Below are positions 15,878-24,853 of a DNA stretch of 59,223 bases, piece by piece. Position 1 is the stretch's first letter, and every line of letters starts with the position of its first letter. The notes under the pieces are model-generated. The model did not search any database, was not told the DNA's origin, and saw nothing but the letters and a program-made list of their open reading frames with translations. Made by a program: the position numbers and the translations under genes. Source of the DNA: Akkermansiaceae bacterium. GTDB taxonomy: Bacteria > Verrucomicrobiota > Verrucomicrobiia > Verrucomicrobiales > Akkermansiaceae. Location of the stretch: the NCBI GenBank assembly GCA_022510805.1, contig JAFLSS010000006.1:1-59223 (forward strand). The letters are read 5' to 3'.

Positions 15878-16708
15878 ATGTATAAAACAATCATGGTGTC
15901 GGCACTGGCTGCCTGCGGGGTGGCCGGGGTGTCATGGGCGGAGCCGGAGGTGCAGGTGGAGCTCTATGATCTGCGTTGCGTGTACAAGGATCCGAATGCG
16001 GATCAGAACTCGGTGTTCAAGATCAAGACGCCTCGCTGTCAGGTGAATCTGCTCGTGCGCCCTACGGATCCGAATACCTTTATCAGCGCGGTGCTGGATA
16101 AGAGCTCCCTGAAAATGAAGGATGCCAAGGGCAAAGTGCTTCCTACGGAGGATTTGCCCGGGCTGACGCCGCTTGGGCGCATGGCCGGGGAGGATGCGAG
16201 CAAGGTGGTCACGCTGCAATCAACGAAGCTGCCCAAGGGCGGCAGCCTGACGCTGTCGGGCACGCTGGTGGTGCAGGTGTCGAGCGGCAGCACGGCTCAT
16301 GAGCCGCAGGCTTTTGATGCGACAAAGGGTGGAGTGTTCCACGCGGGGGAGGTGTCCTACACCCTCGCGCCCGGCAAGGCGGATGTCTTCTCCGTCGGCC
16401 TTGCTGAGGGCTGCACAGCGGTGACGATGACCAGCCCTAACCATGCGATGATTCACCAGGTCGAGTTCACCACGCCCCAGGGCGAGGCGGTGCAAAAGTC
16501 CGCCTTTGTTCGCGACGATGTTAAGGCGACTTACTATCTGAACACGAAAATGACGGATCTCCGTATTGTGGTGTCCACATACAAGGAGCCGCGGGTGGTG
16601 AATTGCCCGGTGGATATGACCCTCAACCTGAGTGGCGAGGTGAAGAAAAAAGAGCCCGCTGCTGAGGACGCCGCCGCGGCTAAGCCCAAGAAGAAAGCCG
16701 CCCGATAA
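15878..16708 (+). CDS. Secreted protein of unknown function
   Basis: A protein of about 276 residues with a signal peptide ('MYKTIMVSALAACGVAGVSW', cleavage near the following Ala) and a beta-rich body without recognisable catalytic motifs. The C-terminus is a Lys/Ala/Glu tail ('KPKKKAAR'). An in-frame ATG three codons upstream (15869) is an equally possible start. It stands alone between the efflux operon and a convergent flavoprotein gene. It may be an outer-membrane or periplasmic protein specific to the lineage; I do not recognise a family. Confidence 0.75.
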   Translation: MYKTIMVSALAACGVAGVSWAEPEVQVELYDLRCVYKDPNADQNSVFKIKTPRCQVNLLVRPTDPNTFISAVLDKSSLKMKDAKGKVLPTEDLPGLTPLGRMAGEDASKVVTLQSTKLPKGGSLTLSGTLVVQVSSGSTAHEPQAFDATKGGVFHAGEVSYTLAPGKADVFSVGLAEGCTAVTMTSPNHAMIHQVEFTTPQGEAVQKSAFVRDDVKATYYLNTKMTDLRIVVSTYKEPRVVNCPVDMTLNLSGEVKKKEPAAEDAAAAKPKKKAAR

Positions 16709-16719
16709 GCGAGCGGAGC

Positions 16720-17208
16720 TCAGCTCCCCGCGCCCGGGCTTCCCTCCGGCAGGTTGCGCTTGCCGCTGAGGGAGGTGAGGGTGATGCTGTATGCGGCGGT
16801 GTGCGCGAGGTAGGTGCAGTCGCTCAGCGGGTAATCCGCGTAGCCGCAGTGCGCCAGCAGGCAGCGCAGGGCGTGCCGCTTTGCCTCGCCCTCCACGCGC
16901 CGTGCCGTGCCGTGGCCGATGAGGCTCTCATAACGGGCTGTGATGCCGCGCGGCGTGGGCTCGTAGCAGGAGAAGAGGTCGGCTTCCACACAGACGGTGG
17001 GGTTCTCCTGCAGGGCCTTGATCTTGCGCCCCACCGGGGCGCAGTGGATGTGTATGACCACTTGCCCCGCCACCTCTTCATACCCGAATGACATGGGCAC
17101 CACATACGGCAGCCCCTCGCTCACCATGCCGATGCGTACAGTTTGGCAGCGCCGCAGTATATCCAGCAGTTCCGCTTTGTCGGTGATTTCTCTGTCTTTT
17201 CGGCGCAT
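16720..17208 (-). CDS. NimA-like pyridoxamine 5'-phosphate oxidase family flavin-binding protein
   Basis: A 162-residue split-barrel flavoprotein. 'MRRKDREITDKAELLDIL' at the start, 'VRIGMVSEGLPYVVPMSFGY' and 'HIHCAPVGRKIKALQENP' follow the PNPOx-like/NimA pattern of FMN-binding proteins. Family members include nitroimidazole reductases, but most are uncharacterised, so a resistance role should not be assumed. The start at 17208 is chosen because the conserved 'MRRKDRE' begins there; an ATG at 17253 adds 15 unconserved residues. Confidence 0.85.
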   Translation of the reverse strand: MRRKDREITDKAELLDILRRCQTVRIGMVSEGLPYVVPMSFGYEEVAGQVVIHIHCAPVGRKIKALQENPTVCVEADLFSCYEPTPRGITARYESLIGHGTARRVEGEAKRHALRCLLAHCGYADYPLSDCTYLAHTAAYSITLTSLSGKRNLPEGSPGAGS

Positions 17209-17360
17209 GGCGATAGTGGGGGTGGCGCATCGGCTCTTTCGTGCGCTCTCCATATACTATGTAGCCCCTGCGCGTGTCAAGGCTCATTTTCGCTATCTCG
17301 TGCAGTGCCGCATGAGGAGTGTTAGAAATAGCTGCTGTCGTGTGTGTGTGGATCACGCTA

Positions 17361-17392
17361 AAAAAGCGGCGCACCCTCATCGGTGCGCCGCT
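17361..17392 (-). terminator. Intrinsic terminator for the small CxxC protein gene
   Basis: An 11-bp perfect stem (agcggcgcacc/ggtgcgccgct) with a 6-nt loop is followed, on the minus strand, by a T run. It lies 28 nt beyond the stop codon of the minus-strand gene. Confidence 0.8.
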
Positions 17393-17419
17393 GTGTGTTT
17401 CCTGTATGGGGTAATATAC

Positions 17420-17644
17420 TTACCAGGGCATGCCGTTGGCTTTCATCATGCCGCGGCCTTTGCACCTATTGCAGGTTTGACCACCCACGGTGCCTCTGCC
17501 CTGGCAGAATGAGCAGACGACTACACCATTGTTCTGCTGCTCGCAGGTGACGGCTTTTTTTGCTGAGGTAACCGTGTTAGCCTCTGCTGCGGAGTAAAAA
17601 CCAACAGCCATGGCTGCTGTTGCGATGAGTGCGATGAGTTTCAT
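17420..17644 (-). CDS. Small secreted protein with two CxxCxGxG-type motifs
   Basis: A 74-residue protein with a signal peptide ('MKLIALIATAAMAVGFYSAA') and a mature domain holding 'CSFCQGRGTVGGQTCNRCKGRG', that is, two CxxC-x-G-x-G knuckles as in the DnaJ zinc centre, plus one extra Cys. A zinc- or iron-binding or thiol role outside the cytoplasm is possible. It has its own strong terminator. The start at 17644 gives a clean signal peptide; ATGs at 17674 and 17704 are alternatives. Confidence 0.7.
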   Translation of the reverse strand: MKLIALIATAAMAVGFYSAAEANTVTSAKKAVTCEQQNNGVVVCSFCQGRGTVGGQTCNRCKGRGMMKANGMPW

Positions 17645-17899
17645 TTTTTTGTGATTGTTGCTTGGATCAAACATGCACGCGCCTCTTATGGCGCTACCAT
17701 GCATGCTTTGCTGTAATTGTAGCTAAATGCTATCATTAGTCAATACAAAAGTAGCAAAAACGATAAAAATTGCTTGTGCTGAGAGAAAATTGTGTGTGGA
17801 AATGGCGGGTGGAGATGGGGGGTGGGGCATCGGCCTCGCTCGGTGCGCGGGTGCTTTAGCACAGGCGTACCCACGACGCAAGCCGTATGTGGGTAGTGG

Positions 17900-17928
17900 T
17901 TGACATAAAGGCGGGAATCTGATACGTT
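17900..17928 (+). promoter_or_regulatory. Promoter candidate close to the start codon
   Basis: A perfect TTGACA at 17900-17905 and a weaker TACGTT at 17923-17928, spaced 17 nt. The ATG at 17936 is only 7 nt beyond the -10 box, so the transcript would have almost no leader. Confidence 0.4.
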
Positions 17929-17935
17929 GGCAGGT

Positions 17936-18526
17936 ATGTGGGAGAATATGGAAATGGGCGAAGTTGCATTTGTGATCGGCATGGGCGTGTTTCTGGCGGC
18001 TGTGCCGGGGTTCACCGTGTATGCTACGTGGAAGATATTCACCTCCGCAGCGTATCGCGAGATGGTAGAGGAGATGAATGCCCGTAGTTCTCCCCTTCTG
18101 GGGGTGCTGCTGCTGGGGGCGCTGTGCATCGGCTTTTTTATGCCTGTCATGCGTGTGGTACAGGATTTTTACGTGTACAACACGGCGGGTGTGGAGGGGG
18201 TGGCCACTGTGGTGCGGCAGGTGACGGCGGCAGATGGGGCTCGCTACGCCGAGTGGCGGCTCCCGCTGCCGGATGGCCGCGAGCAGATGCTCACGCGCGA
18301 GTACTCGGACAAGGAGAAAATCAAGCACACCGAAGGGGCGCAGGTGCCTGTGCTCTACCTGCCGGATGCCCCGCAGCGGTGGATTGAAAACGAGCGCTGG
18401 GTGCGCTACCTCGGACCGGGGCTCAAGGTGGGGCTTTACCTGTTTGTCTGCTGCTTTGCGGAGCTGATGGTTATGATCTGCCTGGTGCTCTACCTGCCAC
18501 CGGCGGCGTGGCGCAGGGGGCGCTGA
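17936..18526 (+). CDS. DUF3592-like membrane protein
   Basis: A 196-residue protein with hydrophobic segments near residues 8-30, 52-72 and 162-187. The central soluble part reads 'VEGVATVVRQVTAADGARYA' ... 'EGAQVPVLYLPDAPQRW', matching the DUF3592 pattern (a short beta domain between TM helices). Function unknown. The start at 17936 is used instead of an in-frame TTG at 17927. It ends 8 nt before the convergent lpxB stop. Confidence 0.65.
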   Translation: MWENMEMGEVAFVIGMGVFLAAVPGFTVYATWKIFTSAAYREMVEEMNARSSPLLGVLLLGALCIGFFMPVMRVVQDFYVYNTAGVEGVATVVRQVTAADGARYAEWRLPLPDGREQMLTREYSDKEKIKHTEGAQVPVLYLPDAPQRWIENERWVRYLGPGLKVGLYLFVCCFAELMVMICLVLYLPPAAWRRGR

Positions 18527-18534
18527 GGCAGGGA

Positions 18535-19656
18535 TCAGCCGAGCAGGGAGAGGACGGCCCGGGCGGCTTTGGCAGCGGCGCCGCCTTGCTGGCAGAGGCA
18601 GTCTACGGAGGCGTGCATGCCGGCCAGCACCTCGGCGCGGGTCTCCGGCTGCATGAGCTTCTCCAGCTCTGCGGTGCAGTTGGCCACGTTGAACTCATGC
18701 TGAATGAGCTCGCGGGTCACCGCCTTGTCTGCAAGGATGTTCACCATGCCGATGAAGCGGATGGTGAGGATGAAGCGTGCCAAAATATAGGTGCCCCAAG
18801 CTACCTTGTACACCAGGGCAAAGGGTAGCCCATGCAGGGCGGCCTCGAGAGTGGCGGTGCCGGAGGTGACAAGTGCGGCTTGTGCGCGGTCCATGAGGTC
18901 GTGGTAGTTGCCCACGCGGATGTTGAGCAGCTCCAGGGGAACACCGGCTTTTTGTGCCATTTTGTGCATCATGGCCTCCAACTTGGGGGAGGAGGCAGAG
19001 GTCTCGATGCTCCACTCCGGGTGCAGGGTGCGCAGCTGTTGCACCAGCTTGAGGAATACGGGAAAATGCCGCTCAATCTCGCGCACGCGCGACCCCGGGA
19101 AGAGGCCGATGAGGTGCTTCTCCCGCACGCCCTCGCGGCGCGTGGCGATGATATCATCTGCCAGCGGATGCCCCACAAACTCCGTGCGCAGCCCGGCGGC
19201 CTCGAAGAGCGGCTTCTCAAAGGGGAAAGTGCAGAGCATGAGGTCGAGGATGGCGGCGAGCTTGGGGATGCGCCCCTTGTGCCAGGCCCACACCATGGGG
19301 GCGATAAACCAGGCGATCTTGGTGTGGGGGCAGCGGCGGCGCACCCGCTCGGCAAGGCGTTGATTGAAGCCCGGGTAGTCGATGAGGAGGAGGCAGGCCG
19401 GCCGGTCGGCGGCGATGCGCTCCTCCATCTCCCGCAGGCGGCGCATGAAGAAGCGCGCGTGCTTGAGCACCTCCACCACACCGATGACGGCAGCCTGCTC
19501 GGCCCAGTCTTCGATGCCGGCGGGGGCTACCTCGTGCATGCGGTTGCCGCCCAGCCCCACAAACTCGATATCCGGGCGGTGGCGCAGCATCTCCTGCATG
19601 AGCAGCGCGCCTTGCTTATCGCCACTTTTTTCCCCGGCTACCACATAGATTTTCAT
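18535..19656 (-). CDS. lpxB: Lipid-A-disaccharide synthase
   Basis: LpxB joins UDP-2,3-diacylglucosamine to lipid X at the inner membrane, forming the lipid A disaccharide. The 373-residue protein starts with 'MKIYVVAGEKSGDKQGALL' and has family hallmarks 'YPGFNQRLAERVRRRCP', 'VWAWHKGRIPKLA', 'FVGHPLADD' and 'GLFPGSRVREIERHFP'. It shows that the organism makes a lipopolysaccharide-type outer membrane. An ATG at 19674 lies upstream of a predicted -10 box and is not used. No other lpx gene is adjacent. Confidence 0.96.
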   Translation of the reverse strand: MKIYVVAGEKSGDKQGALLMQEMLRHRPDIEFVGLGGNRMHEVAPAGIEDWAEQAAVIGVVEVLKHARFFMRRLREMEERIAADRPACLLLIDYPGFNQRLAERVRRRCPHTKIAWFIAPMVWAWHKGRIPKLAAILDLMLCTFPFEKPLFEAAGLRTEFVGHPLADDIIATRREGVREKHLIGLFPGSRVREIERHFPVFLKLVQQLRTLHPEWSIETSASSPKLEAMMHKMAQKAGVPLELLNIRVGNYHDLMDRAQAALVTSGTATLEAALHGLPFALVYKVAWGTYILARFILTIRFIGMVNILADKAVTRELIQHEFNVANCTAELEKLMQPETRAEVLAGMHASVDCLCQQGGAAAKAARAVLSLLG

Positions 19657-19662
19657 GCGGAT

Positions 19663-19690
19663 ATGATACCACACCCGCCCGCTGATGCAA
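19663..19690 (-). promoter_or_regulatory. Promoter for lpxB giving a leaderless transcript
   Basis: On the minus strand TTGCAT (19685-19690) and TATCAT (19663-19668) are spaced 16 nt. Exactly 6 nt separate the -10 box from the lpxB ATG, so transcription should start at or next to the A of the start codon. Confidence 0.6.
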
Positions 19691-19721
19691 GAAAAGTCTT
19701 CCCTTTTGCCTGCCGAATAGG

Positions 19722-19727
19722 CATAAT
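19722..19727 (+). promoter_or_regulatory. -10 box for the DedA gene, probable leaderless start
   Basis: CATAAT ends exactly 6 nt before the ATG at 19734. The -35 region (TTCCCT at 19699-19704, 17-nt spacing) is a poor match, so this rests mainly on the -10 box and its position. Confidence 0.35.
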
Positions 19728-19733
19728 GAACTC

Positions 19734-20360
19734 ATGCACGAATGGTTGGTTACTTGGATGCAGTGGGTAGAGGAGTGGGGCTATGCCGGGGTTGTGTTTC
19801 TCATGGCGCTGGAGAGCTCCATCGTGCCGGTGCCGAGTGAGGTGGTGGTGCCGCCGGCGGCGATCTTGGCGGCGCAGCCCGACAGCAGCATGAGCTTTTG
19901 GGGCGTGGTGGCGGCCGGCACGCTGGGTTCCTACATTGGCTCGTGTGTCATGTATGCCGCTGCCTTGTGGGTGGGCCGGCCTTTTGTGCTGCGCTATGGC
20001 AAGTGGTTCCTGATGCCGCCGCACAAGGTGGAGGCGGCAGAGCGCTTTATGCAGCGCTACTCTGCTGTGGGTATCTTCTTCTCGCGTTTTTTGCCGGTGG
20101 TGCGGCACCTGATTTCTATCCCCGCCGGGATCGCGCGGGTGAATTTTGTGGTGTTCAGCGCGGTGACTCTTGTCGGCTCGGCGATGTGGTGTGCCGTGTT
20201 GGCGTGGTTTGGTGATAAGGTGGGGCGGGATCACCCCGGTATTCTCCGCTCTCCAGAGGAGCTGATGGCGGCCATGAAGGATGAGACGGGGCTGTTTATC
20301 GGCGGGGTGCTCATGCTGGCGGGGCTGTATGCGCTCATGCGCTACCTCACGCGAAAATAA
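19734..20360 (+). CDS. DedA/VTT-family inner-membrane protein
   Basis: A 208-residue polytopic protein of the DedA family, members of which act in undecaprenyl-phosphate or phospholipid translocation. Family motifs are clear: 'ESSIVPVPSEVVVPPAA' (re-entrant loop with the conserved E and P residues), 'AGTLGSYIGSCVMYAAALWVG', and 'FFSRFLPVVRHLISIPAG' (the F-x-R-F-x-P-x-x-R motif), followed by terminal TM helices. It is divergent from lpxB, which fits an envelope context. Confidence 0.92.
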   Translation: MHEWLVTWMQWVEEWGYAGVVFLMALESSIVPVPSEVVVPPAAILAAQPDSSMSFWGVVAAGTLGSYIGSCVMYAAALWVGRPFVLRYGKWFLMPPHKVEAAERFMQRYSAVGIFFSRFLPVVRHLISIPAGIARVNFVVFSAVTLVGSAMWCAVLAWFGDKVGRDHPGILRSPEELMAAMKDETGLFIGGVLMLAGLYALMRYLTRK

Positions 20361-20381
20361 GTACGGGAGGAGGGTGGCTGC

Positions 20382-20924
20382 ATGAAAGGATTGCTTTTTT
20401 GCGGGCTGGCGCTGGCTCTCGGAGCTGAGGATTTGCCGCTGGTGTGCACTGGGTTGCAGTATGGCGCGGCCGGGGAGGGCGGGTGCGTGGGCCCTTTGTG
20501 CTACAGGCTGCGCAATGAGGGGACACAGGCGGTGCGCCTGCTGCGCGAGCCGTGTGTGGTCTATGAGCTGGTGGTGGAGACACCGTGCGGGGTGCAGGTG
20601 TTTCACGAGGTGGCGGTGTGCACGCCGGGGCAGCAGGCGGCCGCGCGCCGGAGTCCTCATGTGGAAGTGCTGCCGGAGGCTGAGGTGGAGGTGCGGATAC
20701 CGGCGCTCATGTGGGTGAGCGAGGCCGGGGCTCCCCTCTCAGAGCGCCTGCTGCACGAGGCGGTGAAACTGGCCGTCATCTACCGCCTGTGCGGTGCCTC
20801 GCCGGAGGCCGGTGAGCAAGGGGCTGCGCCGCCGGAGCCGGTGGTGGTGCCGGATAAGTTTTGCGCTGCGGTGGAGGGGGCTCCTACGCGTCGGCCTGAG
20901 CTTGCAGAGGGTGAAGCTTACTGA
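20382..20924 (+). CDS. Short secreted protein of unknown function
   Basis: A 180-residue protein with a short signal-like N-terminus ('MKGLLFCGLALALGAE') and a beta-rich body ('CYRLRNEGTQAVRLLREPC') that resembles an Ig-like fold by pattern, with several Cys. It has one of the better ribosome binding sites in the window ('ggaggaggg'). Its last 41 bp overlap the convergent 993-residue gene. It follows the DedA gene by 21 nt and may be cotranscribed with it. Confidence 0.6.
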   Translation: MKGLLFCGLALALGAEDLPLVCTGLQYGAAGEGGCVGPLCYRLRNEGTQAVRLLREPCVVYELVVETPCGVQVFHEVAVCTPGQQAAARRSPHVEVLPEAEVEVRIPALMWVSEAGAPLSERLLHEAVKLAVIYRLCGASPEAGEQGAAPPEPVVVPDKFCAAVEGAPTRRPELAEGEAY

Positions 20925-23865
20925 GGCGCAGGTAGAGCGGCTCACCCCGCAGGGCGGGCGCGGTGCAGACAGCATTGCCCCAGGCCTCCACCTCGAGGCT
21001 GTAGCCCTTGGCGCCGGGAATCTGCTGCAGAATCTGCAGGTCGGCCTCTCTCTCGGGGCGGTCGAGCGGGTGGGCAGAGATGTGCGGGTGGATGATCACC
21101 CAGCTCAGCTGCCCCTGCGCATCGCGGTACCAGAGGTGCGGTGCCAGGCCGGGCGTGTCGTGGTATGCCAGCGTGTGGCCGCCGCTGCGTGAGATGGCGG
21201 CCCCCAGCTCCACAATCGCTGCGCAGAGAGCCTCCCACTCGGAGGCTGGTGCCTCGTCCCGGGTTTGGTTTTTTTCAGGAAAGACGGGGGTGAGGGTGCG
21301 CAGATCCCACAGGTTCCACCCTTTATTCAGATCCGGGGTGTAGTTGCGCTCTGCCGGGAAGACACAGGGGATGAGCCCTTGCGCCTCTGCCACAGCCAGG
21401 AGTTTGGCGCGATCCGGCATCTTCTCCACGATGTCGGCCAAGCTGCTGCCGTGGTCCGGGTGCTTGTCGACTTCCACCGCGCTCACGGCGTACACGCTGC
21501 CGGCATAGGAAAAGGCGAGATCACAGAACGAGGGTTCATTGCGCGCGACTTTGAGCCAGCGCGCGCCGCTGCTCCGCAGGTGGAAGTCCACCCCGCTATC
21601 GGAGTTTGCCTGCGGGGCGGTTTGTAGGCCGGTGCGGCGGGTCATGCACTCCTGCAGGTAGGCGCCAGCAAAGCGCTGGAGGGGAGTTTGCTGTGCCGGG
21701 TGCGGCGTGAGGCGGCCGCGGTAGGGGTGAAAGAGGCGGAGCTCACTTGCAGACTCGGCATCGGGCTCATAGGTGTCATTCAGCTCCTGGGGCAGGGTCT
21801 CCATGGTCGCCAGCAGGCCGTGGCGCAGCGTGACGACCGCCGCGCCGATGCGGTGCCCGTAGCAGGTGATCATGAAGCAGGGGCGGCGCACTCCCTTGTA
21901 GAGGATGCTGCCGGTCTCCATGCTCATGCCGGGCCATCCCTGCTGCTCCACCCAGAGCTGCTTGCGCTCTGCCATGTAGCGGATGAAGGCAATCTTGCCC
22001 GTGGTCGACACGCCGTTCACCAAGCTGGTGTAGCGGAGGTCTTCGGCGGCGATGCGGGCAAAGGTTTCCCACTCTTGGGTGCAGATGGCATTGCAGACGA
22101 TGCGGCAGGCCTGCGCTTCTGACGGCGGGTTGGGGAGGGGGATCTGGGTGGCATCGCAGATGATGTGCTGCGGGTCCAGCTCGGCACAGGCGGGCTCTAC
22201 CTGCAGCTGCACATCGTAATCCTCACCCTCTCCGTGGCGTCTCAGGCGCACCACGCAGGAGTGGGCGCTGAGCTCGGCGCCGTACTCTGCTTGCTTGCGC
22301 TGAAGAATGGCCTGCTTCTGCTCTTCGGTGTAGGGGTGCTGGGGGGCGTCATCACCGAGGCCGGTGTCGACAAAAAGCAGTTTTTTGGCGCCGCTGTCAA
22401 GGCCCACCACAAAGGTGGCTTCCCCGCGGGTGGGGGCGCCGGGCGGCTCGAGAAGCCGGTAGCCTGCGCGCGCAAAGGCTGACGCCACGACTCCCTGCGC
22501 GAGCGAGTAGGCGGAGAAGCGCGTGTAGGCGTGCAGGCTGCGCTGTGCCAGTTCGCGGCTGTGCTGCAGCGCTGCGATGCGGCCGGAGTCCTGCCACGAT
22601 TCCGCTTCCGGCAGCACCTCATCCGGCGAGACGTAGAGAAAGCCCGCGCACTCCACGACTTCTCCGGGCTCCGGCAGCTTGTCCAGCCCCACGGGCGCGC
22701 CCACAAAGACCTGCACTTCGGCGCTGTCATTATCAGCAAGCGCCTGCACGCTCAGCAGGGCGGCCGGCTGGCCGTCGACGGTGGTGAGCTCGGCTCGCAC
22801 CACCTTGCCGCACAGCTCGGCATAGGGGTGCTGCGGCTCCTGAAAGAGGGTGCGCAGCGAGTCTGTGCGCACGCGCACCGAGAAATCTGCGGGCGGCGCT
22901 TCGCCGTGCTCGCGCTCGTAATCGCGCATCACGCGGTCGAGCAGGGGGCCTTTGCGCATGACCCACTCACGCCGGAGCGTGCGGCAGCGGTCGGCCACGA
23001 GGCTGAGGGTGCACCGGTAGTGCTTGCCGCGCAGAAGCTTGTCCGGGAAAAGCACCGCCTCGAGACATTCGGCATAGAGGGTGCGCCCGGTTTGGTCGAG
23101 CAGCTCGAGCACCGGCGCGCCATCGCAGCGGAGCAGCTCGAGCTCCACTCCGGGGCGCTCTCCATAGTAAAAGAACGGCCTGTGGAAAGCATGCCCGGCC
23201 TCGGTGCTCTCCACCAGCATGAAATGCGTGGGCGGGCCTCCCGCCATGAGGCCGTAGATGCTGCACTCACCCTGCTCGGCATCTTCAAAAAGCCCGCGCA
23301 CTGTGAAGCGCGGGAGGCTGCCATGCTCCAGAACATGGGGGATGATGATGCGGTCAAGCTTGAGCAGAGCCGCCCCGCCGAAGAGGGGGGTGTAGCGGTC
23401 TGCCCTGGTGTGGAGAGAAAGGGGGAGGAACTGGCTCTGCTCCAGCTCATGGGACAGCCAGGTCTGCTGGTGGCGCACTCGGACCGGCCCCAGCAGGTAG
23501 AGCTTTCCCTCCTGCGGCTCGGCGAATACCGAGGCGTAGTAGATGTCGTTTTCCGGGTAGTGCGCCACGCTGTAGTCGCACTGCTCGCGGTGGAGCGCCT
23601 GCAGCTCCATGAGGGAGGGTGCTGCCGGCGCGAAGCAGACGCAGACCGGGCTGCCGCCGAGGGTGGCTCGCAGCTCCGGCTGGTGCGGCACCGGCCGGGC
23701 AAAGCGCGCTGTGAAGCGGCTTGCCGCGTCATACCACTCCTGCTGCTCAAAGCCCATGCTTTGCAAGAGGCGCATCAGCTCGCGCCGGTAGCGGGTCAGG
23801 ACGGTGGTGAGCTCATCTCCTTGTTTCCAGTCGCCGAGTGCGCGTATCGTGATCTGCTTATCCAT
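20884..23865 (-). CDS. Large unrecognised cytoplasmic protein, 993 residues
   Basis: There is no signal peptide and no membrane segment. I recognise no family over the full length. Residues about 600-700 ('NAICTQEWETFARIAAEDLR', 'VSTTGKIAFIRYMAERK') have the look of an NTF2/SnoaL-like fold; this is tentative. The protein ends in alternating charged and hydrophobic stretches with Trp and His pairs ('LSWVIIHPHISAHPLDRPER'). The reading frame is open throughout and codon use matches neighbours, so it is a real gene. Its 3' end overlaps the convergent small gene by 41 bp. It could be a multi-domain stress or assembly protein; no function is assigned. Confidence 0.8.
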   Translation of the reverse strand: MDKQITIRALGDWKQGDELTTVLTRYRRELMRLLQSMGFEQQEWYDAASRFTARFARPVPHQPELRATLGGSPVCVCFAPAAPSLMELQALHREQCDYSVAHYPENDIYYASVFAEPQEGKLYLLGPVRVRHQQTWLSHELEQSQFLPLSLHTRADRYTPLFGGAALLKLDRIIIPHVLEHGSLPRFTVRGLFEDAEQGECSIYGLMAGGPPTHFMLVESTEAGHAFHRPFFYYGERPGVELELLRCDGAPVLELLDQTGRTLYAECLEAVLFPDKLLRGKHYRCTLSLVADRCRTLRREWVMRKGPLLDRVMRDYEREHGEAPPADFSVRVRTDSLRTLFQEPQHPYAELCGKVVRAELTTVDGQPAALLSVQALADNDSAEVQVFVGAPVGLDKLPEPGEVVECAGFLYVSPDEVLPEAESWQDSGRIAALQHSRELAQRSLHAYTRFSAYSLAQGVVASAFARAGYRLLEPPGAPTRGEATFVVGLDSGAKKLLFVDTGLGDDAPQHPYTEEQKQAILQRKQAEYGAELSAHSCVVRLRRHGEGEDYDVQLQVEPACAELDPQHIICDATQIPLPNPPSEAQACRIVCNAICTQEWETFARIAAEDLRYTSLVNGVSTTGKIAFIRYMAERKQLWVEQQGWPGMSMETGSILYKGVRRPCFMITCYGHRIGAAVVTLRHGLLATMETLPQELNDTYEPDAESASELRLFHPYRGRLTPHPAQQTPLQRFAGAYLQECMTRRTGLQTAPQANSDSGVDFHLRSSGARWLKVARNEPSFCDLAFSYAGSVYAVSAVEVDKHPDHGSSLADIVEKMPDRAKLLAVAEAQGLIPCVFPAERNYTPDLNKGWNLWDLRTLTPVFPEKNQTRDEAPASEWEALCAAIVELGAAISRSGGHTLAYHDTPGLAPHLWYRDAQGQLSWVIIHPHISAHPLDRPEREADLQILQQIPGAKGYSLEVEAWGNAVCTAPALRGEPLYLRLSKLHPLQAQADA

Positions 23866-24043
23866 GGTATGTGTCCTCTTGCGTGAGGCTCATGGTAACA
23901 TGTTCGCCCGCGTATTTCAAGCGCAACGTTCTGCTTCGGCACGCGGCTGCGCTTTCCGGCATGCTTGCCTCCGCAAAGGCGCACGCCCTGTCCGGGGGTG
24001 GGCAGGGCGTGGCAGTGAGGGTGGGGAAGCGGCGGGCGCGGCT

Positions 24044-24853
24044 TTATTCGGCCGTGTCCGGCGCGGGTGAAAGCTGCCGCTCGACCATGGCGTAGGCGTT
24101 GTGGTTGTGGATGGATTCGAAGTTCTCCGCCTCGACGCGGTACCAGCTGAAAGCGCTGTGCCGCTCTGTCGCCACGGCAACGTTGCGCACGAGGTCCTCC
24201 ACAAAGACGGGGTGCTCGTAGGCGTGATCCGTCACATACTTCTCATCCGGCCGCTTGAGCAGGCTGTACACCTGGCAGCTGCCGCAGGCTTCTATCATGT
24301 CGATGAGATCCTCGATCCACACGGGCGCGCCGGAGAAGCGCACGGAGTAGGTGACCACGCCGCGCTGGTTGTGCGCGCTGTGCTCGCTCATGGCTTTGGA
24401 GCAGGGGCAGAGCGTGGTGATGGGTACTTTGATGGTGAGGGTAAAGGCGCTTGGCTTGTCGCGCTCGGCATCAATGACAAAGCGGACATCATAATCCATC
24501 ATCCCCTCGCGCTGGGTCACCGGCGCTTTTTTGAGGCGGAAAAAGGGGAAGTCGATCTCCACGTGGGCGCGCTGGGCTGAGAGCTTGCTGAGCAAGCGGT
24601 CCGGCAGGCGCACGGCGGAGTGGACATCCAGGTAGCGGTTGTGCTCTTGCATGGCCTCAATGAAGCGGCTCATGTGGGTGCCCTTGTACTGCTGCGGCAG
24701 ATCCACCATGAGGGCGATGCGCGCCACGGTGGATTGCGTGCGGTGCTCCTTGTCGCGCACGATGATGGGGTAGCGAATGTCGCGCACGCCGACGCGGTCG
24801 ATGGAGATGTGGCGCGTGTCGTGCTCGCTTTGGGTGTCGCGTAGCTCCTTCAT
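24044..24853 (-). CDS. folE2: GTP cyclohydrolase FolE2
   Basis: FolE2 (type IB GTP cyclohydrolase) converts GTP to 7,8-dihydroneopterin triphosphate for folate and some modified tRNA bases, using metals other than zinc. The 269-residue protein carries family motifs 'DRVGVRDIRYPIIVRD', 'GTHMSRFIEAMQEH', the metal-site cysteine region 'ITTLCPCSKAMSEHSAHNQR' and 'RHSAFSWYRVEAENFESIHN'. It stands alone; the next folate function in the window is the FolB domain at about 49.6-50 kb. Confidence 0.96.
   Translation of the reverse strand: MKELRDTQSEHDTRHISIDRVGVRDIRYPIIVRDKEHRTQSTVARIALMVDLPQQYKGTHMSRFIEAMQEHNRYLDVHSAVRLPDRLLSKLSAQRAHVEIDFPFFRLKKAPVTQREGMMDYDVRFVIDAERDKPSAFTLTIKVPITTLCPCSKAMSEHSAHNQRGVVTYSVRFSGAPVWIEDLIDMIEACGSCQVYSLLKRPDEKYVTDHAYEHPVFVEDLVRNVAVATERHSAFSWYRVEAENFESIHNHNAYAMVERQLSPAPDTAE

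Noticed and set aside
16720-17208. Nitroimidazole resistance gene
   Set aside because: The NimA/PNPOx fold alone does not imply resistance; most members have other or unknown roles.
22531-23886. Plus-strand 451-codon frame opposite the 993-residue gene
   Set aside because: Poor start and biased composition; the minus-strand frame is longer and has balanced protein-like composition.
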